From: an uncultured Christensenella sp.
GTDB taxonomy: Bacteria; Bacillota; Clostridia; Christensenellales; Pumilibacteraceae
Assembly (NCBI GenBank): GCA_910578545.1
Contig: CAJTPT010000003.1
Coordinates: 62,001-126,000 of the forward strand
Direction of reading: 5' to 3'
DNA: 64,000 bases
A program made the position numbers and the translations under genes. The notes under the pieces were generated by a model that saw only the letters and a program-made list of their open reading frames with translations, ran no database searches and was not told the origin of the DNA. Positions 24,697 through 33,276 of this stretch are shown piece by piece. Each line of letters begins with the position of its first letter. The first letter of the stretch is position 1.

Positions 24697-27204
24697 ATGC
24701 GTATGGAAAAGGAATTTACTGTTACGGGAATGACGTGCGCCGCATGCGCCGCGCACGTGGAAAAGGCGGTAAAAAAGCTGGGCGTCACCGACGTTGCGGT
24801 CAATCTTCTGTCTAATAAAATGAAGGTCGATACCGATATTTCCGATGAAGAAATTATTGCGGCGGTGGAGAGCTCGGGCTACGGCGCGAGCGCGATAGGT
24901 AAGCAAGCCGTAGGCAAGGCTAAAACGGAAAAGCCTGCGGACTACGCAAAAGCGCTTTTGTGGCGGTTTATATCGTCGCTCGTTTTTCTTATCCCGCTCA
25001 TGTATTTTTCCATGGGACATATGGCGGGACTGCCGCTCGGCGCGTTCGACCCGCACAAAAACCCCGCGTCGTTTGCGCTTATTCAGTTGGTGCTGACAAC
25101 GCCCGTGCTTATTATAAACGGCAGATTTTTTGTGGGCGGCGCAAAGTCCGTAATACACCGTTCGCCGAATATGGATACGCTCGTTTCGCTCGGTAGCGGT
25201 GCGGCGTACCTTTACGGCATAGTCACGTTGTTTTTGATAAACCTGGAGGTTGCGGGCGGCAATATCCACGGCGGTGCGGAAATCGCCATGAACCTGTTTT
25301 TCGAGTCGGCGGCAATGATATTGACTCTCGTCACGCTCGGAAAGTTTTTGGAAGCCAAGTCCAAGGGTAAAACGCGGTCGGAGGTGGATAAGCTAATGCG
25401 CCTGCGTCCGCAGACGGCGACGGTAATTCGCGGCGGCAATCCCGTTACCCTGCCGATAGAGGAAATAGCGGTGGGCGATATCGTAGTCGTGTTGCCGGGC
25501 GAGTACATCCCTTGCGACGGCGTTATAGTCGGCGGCAGTACCACTCTTGATAAATCGGCGGTAACCGGCGAGTCCATGCCCGAGGAAGCGGTAGAGGGAA
25601 GCAAGGTCACTTCGGCTACGCTCAACATAACGGGCCGAGTGGAAATGCGCGCAGAGCGCGTCGGGTCGGATACAACGCTTAGCAAAATTATCGAGCTAAT
25701 CGAAAACGCGGGCGGATCAAAGGCACCCATACAGAAGATAGCGGATAAGGTGTCGGCGGTGTTCGTGCCTATCGTGTGCGGCATTGCGCTTGTCACTTTG
25801 ATAGTGTGGCTTATAATCGGCTCGGTAGGACAGGCACTTACCATGGCGATTTCGGTGCTCGTCATATCCTGCCCGTGTGCGTTGGGGCTTGCGACCCCCG
25901 TAGCCGTCATGGCGGGAACAGGTAGGTCGGCGGCGCACGGCGTGCTCGTCAAAAACGCCGAGGTGCTGCAAGGACTCGAGAGCGTCAAAGTATTTGCGCT
26001 CGACAAGACCGCGACGATAACCGAGGGCAAGCCGCGCGTTACAAAAGTAATCGGCTACGGCGAGTACGAGGGAAAAACCGAGGTAGTGCTCGGAATTGCC
26101 GCGGCATTAGAGCGCACGAGCACGCACCCGCTTGCCCGCGCGATAATAGAAAGCGCAGCGGACGACGGCGTGGTCGCGACGGAAAGCGAGTACCGCGTCG
26201 GCTTGGGCGTTGTCGGCGTCGTGGACGGAGTTAGGTACGCGCTCGGAAGTAAGTCGCTTATGAGTGACTTCGGCGTGACGGCGGACGGGGATTATTCGAT
26301 CTATCTTTGCACGCAGGGCAAGCTTATATGCGGTATCACCGTCGAGGACGAGATAAAACCCACGAGCCCGCACGCGATTGCGCAGCTTAAAAGCGTGGGT
26401 GCAAAAGTCGTAATGCTGACGGGCGACGGGTACGCCCAGGCCAAAGCTATCGCGCAAAAGGCGGGAATAACCGAGGTGTACTGTAACGTTATGCCCGAGG
26501 GTAAGCTCGACGTAGTGGAAAAGCTCAAAAAAGAAGGCAAGACCGCAATGGTGGGCGACGGCATAAACGACGCGCCCGCGCTGAAGGCGGCGGATATAGG
26601 TATAGCAATCGGGTCGGGAACGGACGTGGCGATTGAAGCGGCTGACGTCGTGCTGGTCAAGTCCGATTTGTCCGACGTGCCGCGCGCAATGGCTGTGTCG
26701 CACGCAACGCTTCGTAACGTCAAGCAAAATCTGTTTTGGGCGTTTATATACAACGCGCTAGGCATACCGCTTGCGGCGGGCGTGCTGTACGGCGTGGGCG
26801 TAACGCTCAATCCTATGATAGCGGCGGCGGCAATGGCGTTTTCTTCGCTGTTCGTCGTGTGCAACGCGCTTAGGCTTACCGTAATGCGGTTTGACGACAA
26901 GCGGATGGACGGCAAGCTTAAACGTATAAAAGGAAAGTCAAACAAGGTCGGAGGCGGACAGTCTGCCGACGGAATAAAAATAATAGACGCAAAAGGAGAT
27001 AATATGAAAACCACTCTCAAAGTTAACGGTATGATGTGCATGCACTGTGTGTCGCACGTAAAATCGGCGCTCGAAAAGGTAGCGGGCGTGACCGATGTAA
27101 ACGTCGATCTCCAAAAGGGCATTGCCGAAGTAGGCGGCGAGTTCGATTTGAACACCGCGATAGCGGCTGTAAAAGAGGTCGGCTACGACTGCGCCGCGCA
27201 ATAA
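24697..27204 (+). CDS. copA: Copper-exporting P1B-type ATPase with C-terminal CopZ-like domain
   Basis: 835 residues. Order: N-terminal heavy-metal domain (GMTCAAC, Cys14/Cys17), eight membrane segments with the copper motif CPC in ISCPCALGLATP, TGES actuator motif, phosphorylation site at Asp436, THPLA adenine-binding motif, VGDGINDAPAL hinge, then a linker and a second metal-binding domain (GMMCMHC) at 770-835. It should expel Cu(I). The phosphorylation motif reads DKTAT, not the near-invariant DKTGT (codon GCG at 26011). The last domain has its own AGGAG and ATG. AAGGTGG precedes ATG 24697; a TTGACA (24665) is present, but its 17-nt-spaced TAAAAT would place transcription past that ATG. 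Confidence 0.93.
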   Translation: MRMEKEFTVTGMTCAACAAHVEKAVKKLGVTDVAVNLLSNKMKVDTDISDEEIIAAVESSGYGASAIGKQAVGKAKTEKPADYAKALLWRFISSLVFLIPLMYFSMGHMAGLPLGAFDPHKNPASFALIQLVLTTPVLIINGRFFVGGAKSVIHRSPNMDTLVSLGSGAAYLYGIVTLFLINLEVAGGNIHGGAEIAMNLFFESAAMILTLVTLGKFLEAKSKGKTRSEVDKLMRLRPQTATVIRGGNPVTLPIEEIAVGDIVVVLPGEYIPCDGVIVGGSTTLDKSAVTGESMPEEAVEGSKVTSATLNITGRVEMRAERVGSDTTLSKIIELIENAGGSKAPIQKIADKVSAVFVPIVCGIALVTLIVWLIIGSVGQALTMAISVLVISCPCALGLATPVAVMAGTGRSAAHGVLVKNAEVLQGLESVKVFALDKTATITEGKPRVTKVIGYGEYEGKTEVVLGIAAALERTSTHPLARAIIESAADDGVVATESEYRVGLGVVGVVDGVRYALGSKSLMSDFGVTADGDYSIYLCTQGKLICGITVEDEIKPTSPHAIAQLKSVGAKVVMLTGDGYAQAKAIAQKAGITEVYCNVMPEGKLDVVEKLKKEGKTAMVGDGINDAPALKAADIGIAIGSGTDVAIEAADVVLVKSDLSDVPRAMAVSHATLRNVKQNLFWAFIYNALGIPLAAGVLYGVGVTLNPMIAAAAMAFSSLFVVCNALRLTVMRFDDKRMDGKLKRIKGKSNKVGGGQSADGIKIIDAKGDNMKTTLKVNGMMCMHCVSHVKSALEKVAGVTDVNVDLQKGIAEVGGEFDLNTAIAAVKEVGYDCAAQ
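27004..27204 (+). CDS. CopZ-like copper chaperone made from an internal start in copA
   Basis: Within copA and in the same frame, AGGAG (26994-26998) stands 5 nt before ATG 27004. Starting there gives 66 residues, MKTTLKVNGMMCMHCVSHVK and onward, the exact size and layout of a free CopZ chaperone with its Cu(I)-binding MxCxxC. The site is better than that of copA itself. A gene for a separate chaperone may once have had a stop before it, or both the fused and free forms may be made. E. coli copA also yields a short metal-binding product, by frameshifting. Expression as a separate protein is inferred. Confidence 0.45.
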   Translation: MKTTLKVNGMMCMHCVSHVKSALEKVAGVTDVNVDLQKGIAEVGGEFDLNTAIAAVKEVGYDCAAQ

Positions 27205-27260
27205 TTTTAGGTTTGAACATTAGAATACAATTAAAAAACCGTTTGTAAAAGGCAATGCCG

Positions 27261-27289
27261 TTGACAAACGTCCGCTTCGGTTGTATAAT
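27261..27289 (+). promoter_or_regulatory. Promoter of the 1306-residue protein gene
   Basis: TTGACA (27261-27266), 17 nt, TATAAT (27284-27289). The -35 box lies in the right arm of a possible copA-end hairpin (CGTTTGT/ACAAACG). Confidence 0.85.
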
Positions 27290-27349
27290 TATACGGTATA
27301 GTATAATCGCGCCTATAGCGATATGCCGATTTAAGTGGGGTGTTTGTTT

Positions 27350-30300
27350 ATGGCAAAAAAGGTTGCCGTTCCCGATGAAGAGGATATCCGGTCGGGTGGT
27401 ATAAGAACTAAAAAGAAACACAATAAGTGTTGCACATGCTGTCTTATTGCGCTTATTGTCATACTTGTAATTCTTGTCGCAGGGTTTGTGACCGGTTGGT
27501 TGTTGGGCGATAAGTACACAAAGGAATATTTCGGCTTGACCATGGGCGATACGCTCGGCGTGGTCAACGATTTGTATTGGACAAATGACGAGGATGTTGT
27601 AAAGCGCCCGTTCAAGGCATCCGATCTCGACGGCTTCTATTCGGAAATCAAGCGCAACGTTTTGCTTAAGGATAGCGCCGAAGTCGATTTCGACGCCGCG
27701 CTCGACGAAGCGATTTCCAAATATTTGAACGAAGGGAAATCCGAAAACGCCGCTTTGCGAAAGTCGGATAAAGACGGCGAGCCCGACGACGGCGAAAGCG
27801 TCGCCGAAAGTAACGGCGAAGGCGTTGACGGCGGGGAAAACGGCGATAACAACAAAGACGACGATTCAGAAATAATGAACATATTCGTCGACATGATTGC
27901 CGGCGTTCTCAACCGCGACAATATAGATATAGATAGGCTTAATTCCTATCCCGATAATGACGAATACATATTCAATCTTAAGGACAAACAGCTTGCGGCG
28001 TTTGTCAATTCCGTTCTTAAAAGCGTGCTCAAAAACGCCGATGGCTTTGACGCGCTCAAGGGTTATGCCGATATCGTCGATCTATCAAAGGTGGTTGCGC
28101 TCAAGCAGATACGGTTTACCGCGCAATCGGTAAACGGCGAGGACGGGGAAAAGGTTATCAAGGCGTCGTCCGCCGACGTGACCGTTTGGTTGGGCGTGCA
28201 GTCCGCCGCGGGGCAGGCGATAACTAAGTCCATGAAAGAAGCGGGTGCGGGCTGGGCGAGCGGCATGGTGTCCTGGCTGGGCGACGTCATTCTTCCCAAA
28301 AATATGTATTTGACAGTGTCTATCCCGCTGTTCGGCGAGGACAACAAGGCTGACGTTATAATCAACGACATGAATGCCAAGGAACGCAAGCGCGCCGACA
28401 AGCTTATCGACGGCATACTTAAAATATCGGGCGGCGACATGACGTTGCAAGGCTTGGTCGACCTGATCACCGAAAAGGTCAAGCCCATGCTCGAAAAAGC
28501 AGTCGACAAAATGGACTTTACCGACGCGGGCAGCGGCACGATTTCCATGGATTTACTCGACACCGTTGCCAAAATGGCGAGCGAAAACATGGAAGGCGCC
28601 GAGCTTACAAAGGGCGATTTTCTGTACGTTATGCAGGCATTGTTGTCCGACCGAACCGAGCAGTTAAACTCGCTTATTCCTTACCGTTTCGATAGTTGGT
28701 ATCTTGTCAACGGCAAGGAAGAGTACTTGCCGACAGGCGGCGACGAAAAGAATAAAATCAGCTACGACCAAAAGTTTATAGACGAGATAGAAGACAAGTA
28801 TGCAATAGACTTCGGCGAAAGCAAAAACCTTACCGAAGTGCTTGAAATGCTCGGCATATCGCTCGACGGGTCGAATAACGCAAGCACGGGCTCGACTGAA
28901 TTGCTTAACAAGATAAACAGCGCCAAGTTTAATGCTTTGCTCGACGAGCCCGATATGAATAAGATTAGGCTGCGTATCACCGACAGAATGCTCGGCGCGG
29001 CGCTTGCGGGGCAGATGGATAAGCTTACCGCGGGGTCCGATTTGGGCGACCTCAAGTTAGAACTCGAAGCGTTGTCGTTTGTAAAGAAGCCGGACACGGC
29101 CAAAGCCGCGCACAGCTACGCGCTTTTGGCGGTGGAAGTCGATCTTGCCGATATGCTCGATTCGCTCGGCGGAAATAGCCTTATAACCAAGCTTACAACG
29201 GGGCTCATGCCCGAAAAGATTTTGCTGACGGTCACTGTAGACATAACGCGCGACCGAAGCGTCAAGCGTGACGAAGCCGAGTTTGTTATTAACTCGTGCA
29301 AGAATACGGATCGCGCACTCGACACGCTTAGCAGGCTCGTGCCCGATATCAAGCTTAACGATATTTCCGACAAGATAAGCGAAACGCTAAACGACATGCT
29401 CGACCAAATGGACAGTCTGTTGTCCGTCGAACTTGCCGAATCGACGTTTACGTTGGGCGAGGACGGTGTTTGGTCGGGTGACGGTGCGTCGCTCGTAATT
29501 CCCGATATCTTCACCGTCGTGACAGATATGGTGCTCGTAAAAGAACTGCCCGACGGTACCAAGGAAAAGGTTGTAACCCCGGCCGAGCTCAAGGCTGTAA
29601 TTCGCGACCTCAACAACCCCGGTGTGGCGGAAAGCAATATCGACGCGGAAGCGGGGTATAAGAACTTTATCGGCGAGGTAGTCGAAAAGTATTACTTCAA
29701 CGCAGATAGTGACAGCTTCCAAAACTTCGACCGGCTTACAGACTATCTTTCGGATTTTTCGACGGATAAGCTTCGCGTGTACGGCAAAAACGGCTTGGCG
29801 CACGATAATTCAACCACCGCACAGTTAAAGCCCCTCATGACAAGCGGCGAGCTGGGCGTGCTGTTGACGGAAAAAATGGGCGACAACGCTACGGTATCGT
29901 CATATGAGATTGTGCGCGTCGATACGGGCGACAACACGCTGTCGGTCACGCTTGCAATTGACCTTGCCGACTTGATGAGCGGCGCCGAACAGGTGCAAAA
30001 GCTCATTAACGCCGACAAACTGTACGCCACGGCGGAGTTCAGGCTCGGCACAATTCTCAATGACGAAAACGGCAATCCGTATGCCTACGACGTCGGGCTT
30101 ACCGTCAATATCAAAAACAGCGACGGCGAGATCGTTCCCATGGATACCGAATCGACATATCCCGCATTGTTAAGGATAGTCAAGTTCTTCGTACCCGAGT
30201 TCGATATCGAAAATCAGGTAAGCGAGTTTGGCAAGATACTTTACGAGCAGATGGGCAACCTAAACGAGAGCATGAGCGGCTCCGACGACATTCGTGTTTT

Positions 30301-31270
30301 CGACTTTACCGATAACGGTTTGGAATTGATCGATTTTTACACATTCTTTGCGCTCAAGAAAAAGCCCGACCTTTTGGAAGGGCATTCATCCGACGATATT
30401 AAGACTACGCTCCAGGGCATGTATCTCGTGTCCGATAATCCCGACGAATACAACCCGAGCAACTATCGTGTTTCCGATATCATGTATAATGAGCCTACGC
30501 CGGCAACAAATCCCGGTCCTAACGGCACGACGCCTTGGACGGAAACCGAAGCCGCCACGTTGCTCGAGCAAGACTACTTCGACCGAGATTTTAACGGTTT
30601 TATCAAGCAGGGTATGGCTAAGATAGCCGACGAGATTACGGAAAGCGGCGAAACGGGCGTCAAGGTCGAACAAACGATGTTCCTCGTTCACGGCGATACC
30701 GCCGATCCATCCAATCCCGACGATCCGCGTAAAAAAGCGGACGCCGTACGCGATTGGCTCAACGATAAGCTCAACTTGGACGGCGAGCGCCAAGTGTCTG
30801 CCGCGCACGACTATATAGTAATAACCTTCTCAATGGGTATGGGCGCGTTTGTCGGCGGCGACGGCGAGGGTACGAACGAAGCTAAACCGCTGTTCCCAGA
30901 AAAGATTTATATCACCGTCGCGTACAAGTACGACGCGTCCGCCGCGGACGGCGAAAAGTTCTCGCTTGTAGGCGATAAACGCGGAGCCGACGCGCCCACC
31001 GTTGTGTTCAACAATATGGACGTGACAGAATACGACGTGGTAGTTTCGCTTATGGGTCTCGACCCCGATTCGTCCAACCCCGATAAGATTAATATCAATA
31101 ATATAGTAGGCGAGGGCGTAAAGATTCTTAACGGCTTGTCTTACACCGAAACGACTATCGCCGGTCAAAAGGTATCTGCCACTACTATTATCACGTTTAC
31201 GCCTACCGCCGACTTGACCGACGGAATGGGTAGCGTCAAGTTTGCGTTAGGTACCGTTTCGATGGCGTAA
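27350..31270 (+). CDS. Large membrane-anchored extracellular protein, unknown family
   Basis: 1306 residues. A basic cytoplasmic start (RTKKKHNK) is followed by CCTCC and one strong membrane helix (about 36-58), with no cleavage site, so the rest should lie outside. The exterior is acidic and soluble-looking, with an Asp/Glu/Gly/Asn-rich low-complexity insert at about 130-175 and then long alternating segments. Several stretches look like diverged copies of one module: the phrases PKNMYLTVSIPL, PEKILLTVTVDI and PEKIYITVAYKY recur, each followed by DxxxVIxNN/C-type text. No enzyme motif was found. ATG 27350 is used because GTG 27335 overlaps the AAGTGGGGTG ribosome site. Own promoter; terminator at 31301. 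Confidence 0.75.
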   Translation: MAKKVAVPDEEDIRSGGIRTKKKHNKCCTCCLIALIVILVILVAGFVTGWLLGDKYTKEYFGLTMGDTLGVVNDLYWTNDEDVVKRPFKASDLDGFYSEIKRNVLLKDSAEVDFDAALDEAISKYLNEGKSENAALRKSDKDGEPDDGESVAESNGEGVDGGENGDNNKDDDSEIMNIFVDMIAGVLNRDNIDIDRLNSYPDNDEYIFNLKDKQLAAFVNSVLKSVLKNADGFDALKGYADIVDLSKVVALKQIRFTAQSVNGEDGEKVIKASSADVTVWLGVQSAAGQAITKSMKEAGAGWASGMVSWLGDVILPKNMYLTVSIPLFGEDNKADVIINDMNAKERKRADKLIDGILKISGGDMTLQGLVDLITEKVKPMLEKAVDKMDFTDAGSGTISMDLLDTVAKMASENMEGAELTKGDFLYVMQALLSDRTEQLNSLIPYRFDSWYLVNGKEEYLPTGGDEKNKISYDQKFIDEIEDKYAIDFGESKNLTEVLEMLGISLDGSNNASTGSTELLNKINSAKFNALLDEPDMNKIRLRITDRMLGAALAGQMDKLTAGSDLGDLKLELEALSFVKKPDTAKAAHSYALLAVEVDLADMLDSLGGNSLITKLTTGLMPEKILLTVTVDITRDRSVKRDEAEFVINSCKNTDRALDTLSRLVPDIKLNDISDKISETLNDMLDQMDSLLSVELAESTFTLGEDGVWSGDGASLVIPDIFTVVTDMVLVKELPDGTKEKVVTPAELKAVIRDLNNPGVAESNIDAEAGYKNFIGEVVEKYYFNADSDSFQNFDRLTDYLSDFSTDKLRVYGKNGLAHDNSTTAQLKPLMTSGELGVLLTEKMGDNATVSSYEIVRVDTGDNTLSVTLAIDLADLMSGAEQVQKLINADKLYATAEFRLGTILNDENGNPYAYDVGLTVNIKNSDGEIVPMDTESTYPALLRIVKFFVPEFDIENQVSEFGKILYEQMGNLNESMSGSDDIRVFDFTDNGLELIDFYTFFALKKKPDLLEGHSSDDIKTTLQGMYLVSDNPDEYNPSNYRVSDIMYNEPTPATNPGPNGTTPWTETEAATLLEQDYFDRDFNGFIKQGMAKIADEITESGETGVKVEQTMFLVHGDTADPSNPDDPRKKADAVRDWLNDKLNLDGERQVSAAHDYIVITFSMGMGAFVGGDGEGTNEAKPLFPEKIYITVAYKYDASAADGEKFSLVGDKRGADAPTVVFNNMDVTEYDVVVSLMGLDPDSSNPDKININNIVGEGVKILNGLSYTETTIAGQKVSATTIITFTPTADLTDGMGSVKFALGTVSMA

Positions 31271-31300
31271 TATTTAATCAAGAATTCAGAACTAAGAACT

Positions 31301-31328
31301 GTCGAGTTTAGGCTCGACTTTTCTTTTT
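31301..31328 (+). terminator. Terminator
   Basis: GTCGAG (31301-31306), loop, CTCGAC (31313-31318), then TTTTCTTTTT. Confidence 0.8.
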
Positions 31329-31344
31329 GTAAAGATAGTTTGTC

Positions 31345-31450
31345 TTACAAGCGTCTAAGGATCTCGCAAATATAGGGCACGGCAAAATCGAATGCGCCGG
31401 CAATAAAACGCGAGATTATTCAAGCGCTTCGTTCGTTCGGACAACCATTA
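31345..31450. repeat. Degenerate intergenic repeat in a gene-free 400-nt gap
   Basis: ATCTCGC (31361-31367) and GCGAGAT (31410-31416) are inverted, and the right flank (GCGCTTCGTTCG to about 31450) is a worn copy of the TGTCATTCTGAGCGAACGAAG type word also seen at 6265-6380. The gap 31271-31669 holds only the upstream terminator, this repeat and the promoter of the binding-protein gene. Confidence 0.4.
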
Positions 31451-31601
31451 GAATGATTGTGGCTAACCGCTGATTGCGCATTAGTATAAAATTCGTCAAA
31501 ATCGGTCAAGATAAAACAAAGACGGCATGAATTGTGTGCCGTAAAATCATATTTTTTGTGCAAAATGGCTAAAAAACGGTTAACTTTTTTGTGAAAACCT
31601 A

Positions 31602-31630
31602 TTGACAAAGATTTATGATAATGCTAAAAT
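31602..31630 (+). promoter_or_regulatory. Promoter of the starch locus
   Basis: TTGACA (31602-31607), 17 nt, TAAAAT (31625-31630). A short palindrome, GTTAAC with A/T flanks, lies about 25 nt upstream (AACGGTTAACTT) and could bind a LacI-type regulator, but it does not fit the cre consensus. Confidence 0.75.
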
Positions 31631-31669
31631 AACCACAGCAATAAATAATTTTTATTTTGGAGGAAAATT

Positions 31670-33157
31670 ATGAAGAAAATTCTTGCAACTCTCTTAGCGT
31701 CCGCAATGACGCTTACGGCTTTCGGCGGACTTGTGGCTTGCGGCGGCAGTACCGAGCCCACTCAAAAGCTCGGCGGCTCGATGGATGAGCTTATCGTATG
31801 GGCACCCGAATCGTCGCACGGTTCCGAAGGCGTTGACGGCTACAAGAGCATGATTGCCGGCTTTAAGGAACAGTATCCCCAGTACAAAGACGTAAAAATC
31901 ACGTTCCAGGCTCAGCCTGAGGGCGAAGTCGAAACAAAGCTCGCGACCGACCCCGCGGCCGGTGCGGACGTATTCTTCTTTGAAAACGGCCAAACCAACA
32001 ACATGCTTGGCAAAAACCTGCTTCAGCCGCTTGTAGGCGACTTATCGAAGTATGCTGACGCTATCAAAGCGCGCGACGGCGAAGCGACTTGGAAAGGTGT
32101 TACAAACAGTAACGGTCAAGTTATGGCGTTTCCCGCAACCAACGACAACGGCTGGTTCTTGTGGTATAACAAAGATTTCTTTACCACCGATGACGTAAAG
32201 TCGTTGGACACCATGCTTGCAAAAGCAAAGACAGACGGCAAGAAGATCATGTTCAATTACGGCGACGGATGGTATATGCCGTCATTCTGGCAGGGCGCCG
32301 GCAACATCATGGACTTCGAGGTTGCGGCAAACGGAAGTAAAACGTATGTAACCGATATCGATAACGCAAAAGGTAAGGAAGTTGCTAAGACTTTGGCGAC
32401 TATGTTCAAGACCTACGCGAGCGGCTCTGACGCAACGCTTATTAAGCCCTCGTCCGATATGAACTCCGAGATTCCCAACGGTATGCGTGCGGGTTCGGTC
32501 GTTGCAGGCTTTATCGGCACTTGGGTGCAAAATGGCGGCGAACGTTCGTTCTATAACAACGGCGACACTAAAATCCCTACCGATGTAAAGCCCGACTGGC
32601 TTTCGGACGGAGAATGGGCGATTTTGACTGAAAAAGGCGCTAAGGATGAAGATGGCCAATGGAAGGTTAACAAAAACGGTAACATCGTTGACGAAGAAGG
32701 CAACGAAGTAAAGGCACCGATCGCCGGTATGCCTGAATTTGCGGTTCCCACTGCTTGCCCTACTTTTAAAGTAGGTGAAAACGACGTGCAGATGGGTACG
32801 TTCTACGGCGGCAAATACTGCGGCGTCAACCCGAGAAGAGTTAACAAGGCTTGCGCGGCGGCTTTCGCTGATTGGATGACCAACGAGAATGGACAGCTCG
32901 TCCGTTACACAAAGACCAAAGCGGGTCCCACCAACAAGAACCTTCTTGAAACCAACGCCACAATCAAAAACGACAAAGCTCTTTCGGCGCTCAGCCAGCA
33001 GATATCTCTCGGCGGCTATTCGCAACAGAGCCAGGCGAGCAAGTTCTGGGATTCTATGGCTGCATTCGGTAACGCCCTTGCAACCAAGGACTGCACCGTT
33101 GAAGCTACTCTCAATACCGAGCTTGACAACCTTTGCAGAGCTATGCGTCTTGGTTAA
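31670..33157 (+). CDS. Maltodextrin-type ABC solute-binding lipoprotein
   Basis: A 495-residue family 1 extracellular solute-binding protein with lipobox LVAC (Cys24). The mature start MDELIVWAPESSHGSEG and the FKEQYPQYKDVKITFQ, ADVFFFENGQ and VMAFPATNDNGWFLWYNKD segments match the MalE/GanO group. The neighbours (MalF/MalG-like permeases, amylase and pullulanases) make maltodextrins the likely ligand; this is inference from context. GGAGG precedes ATG 31670. A very strong terminator lies between this gene and malF, the usual arrangement for making more binding protein than channel. Confidence 0.88.
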   Translation: MKKILATLLASAMTLTAFGGLVACGGSTEPTQKLGGSMDELIVWAPESSHGSEGVDGYKSMIAGFKEQYPQYKDVKITFQAQPEGEVETKLATDPAAGADVFFFENGQTNNMLGKNLLQPLVGDLSKYADAIKARDGEATWKGVTNSNGQVMAFPATNDNGWFLWYNKDFFTTDDVKSLDTMLAKAKTDGKKIMFNYGDGWYMPSFWQGAGNIMDFEVAANGSKTYVTDIDNAKGKEVAKTLATMFKTYASGSDATLIKPSSDMNSEIPNGMRAGSVVAGFIGTWVQNGGERSFYNNGDTKIPTDVKPDWLSDGEWAILTEKGAKDEDGQWKVNKNGNIVDEEGNEVKAPIAGMPEFAVPTACPTFKVGENDVQMGTFYGGKYCGVNPRRVNKACAAAFADWMTNENGQLVRYTKTKAGPTNKNLLETNATIKNDKALSALSQQISLGGYSQQSQASKFWDSMAAFGNALATKDCTVEATLNTELDNLCRAMRLG

Positions 33158-33183
33158 TTCTCGATAATTAAGCGCTTGGAAAA

Positions 33184-33227
33184 TCTGCCGAGCCGAACGG
33201 TCGGCTCGGCAGACTTTTCTTTTTTGC
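33184..33227 (+). terminator. Strong intra-operon terminator
   Basis: A perfect 13-bp stem (33184-33196 with 33201-33213), 4-nt loop and T-rich tail, between the binding-protein and first permease genes. Partial read-through would set their ratio. Confidence 0.85.
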
Positions 33228-33276
33228 AGAAAATATTTTATGTAAATCATAGTGATATTTGATAAGGAGTGATCTT

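Noticed and set aside
31575..31600. Catabolite-repression cre site before the starch locus
   Set aside because: AACGGTTAACTT lacks the TG...CA ends of the consensus.
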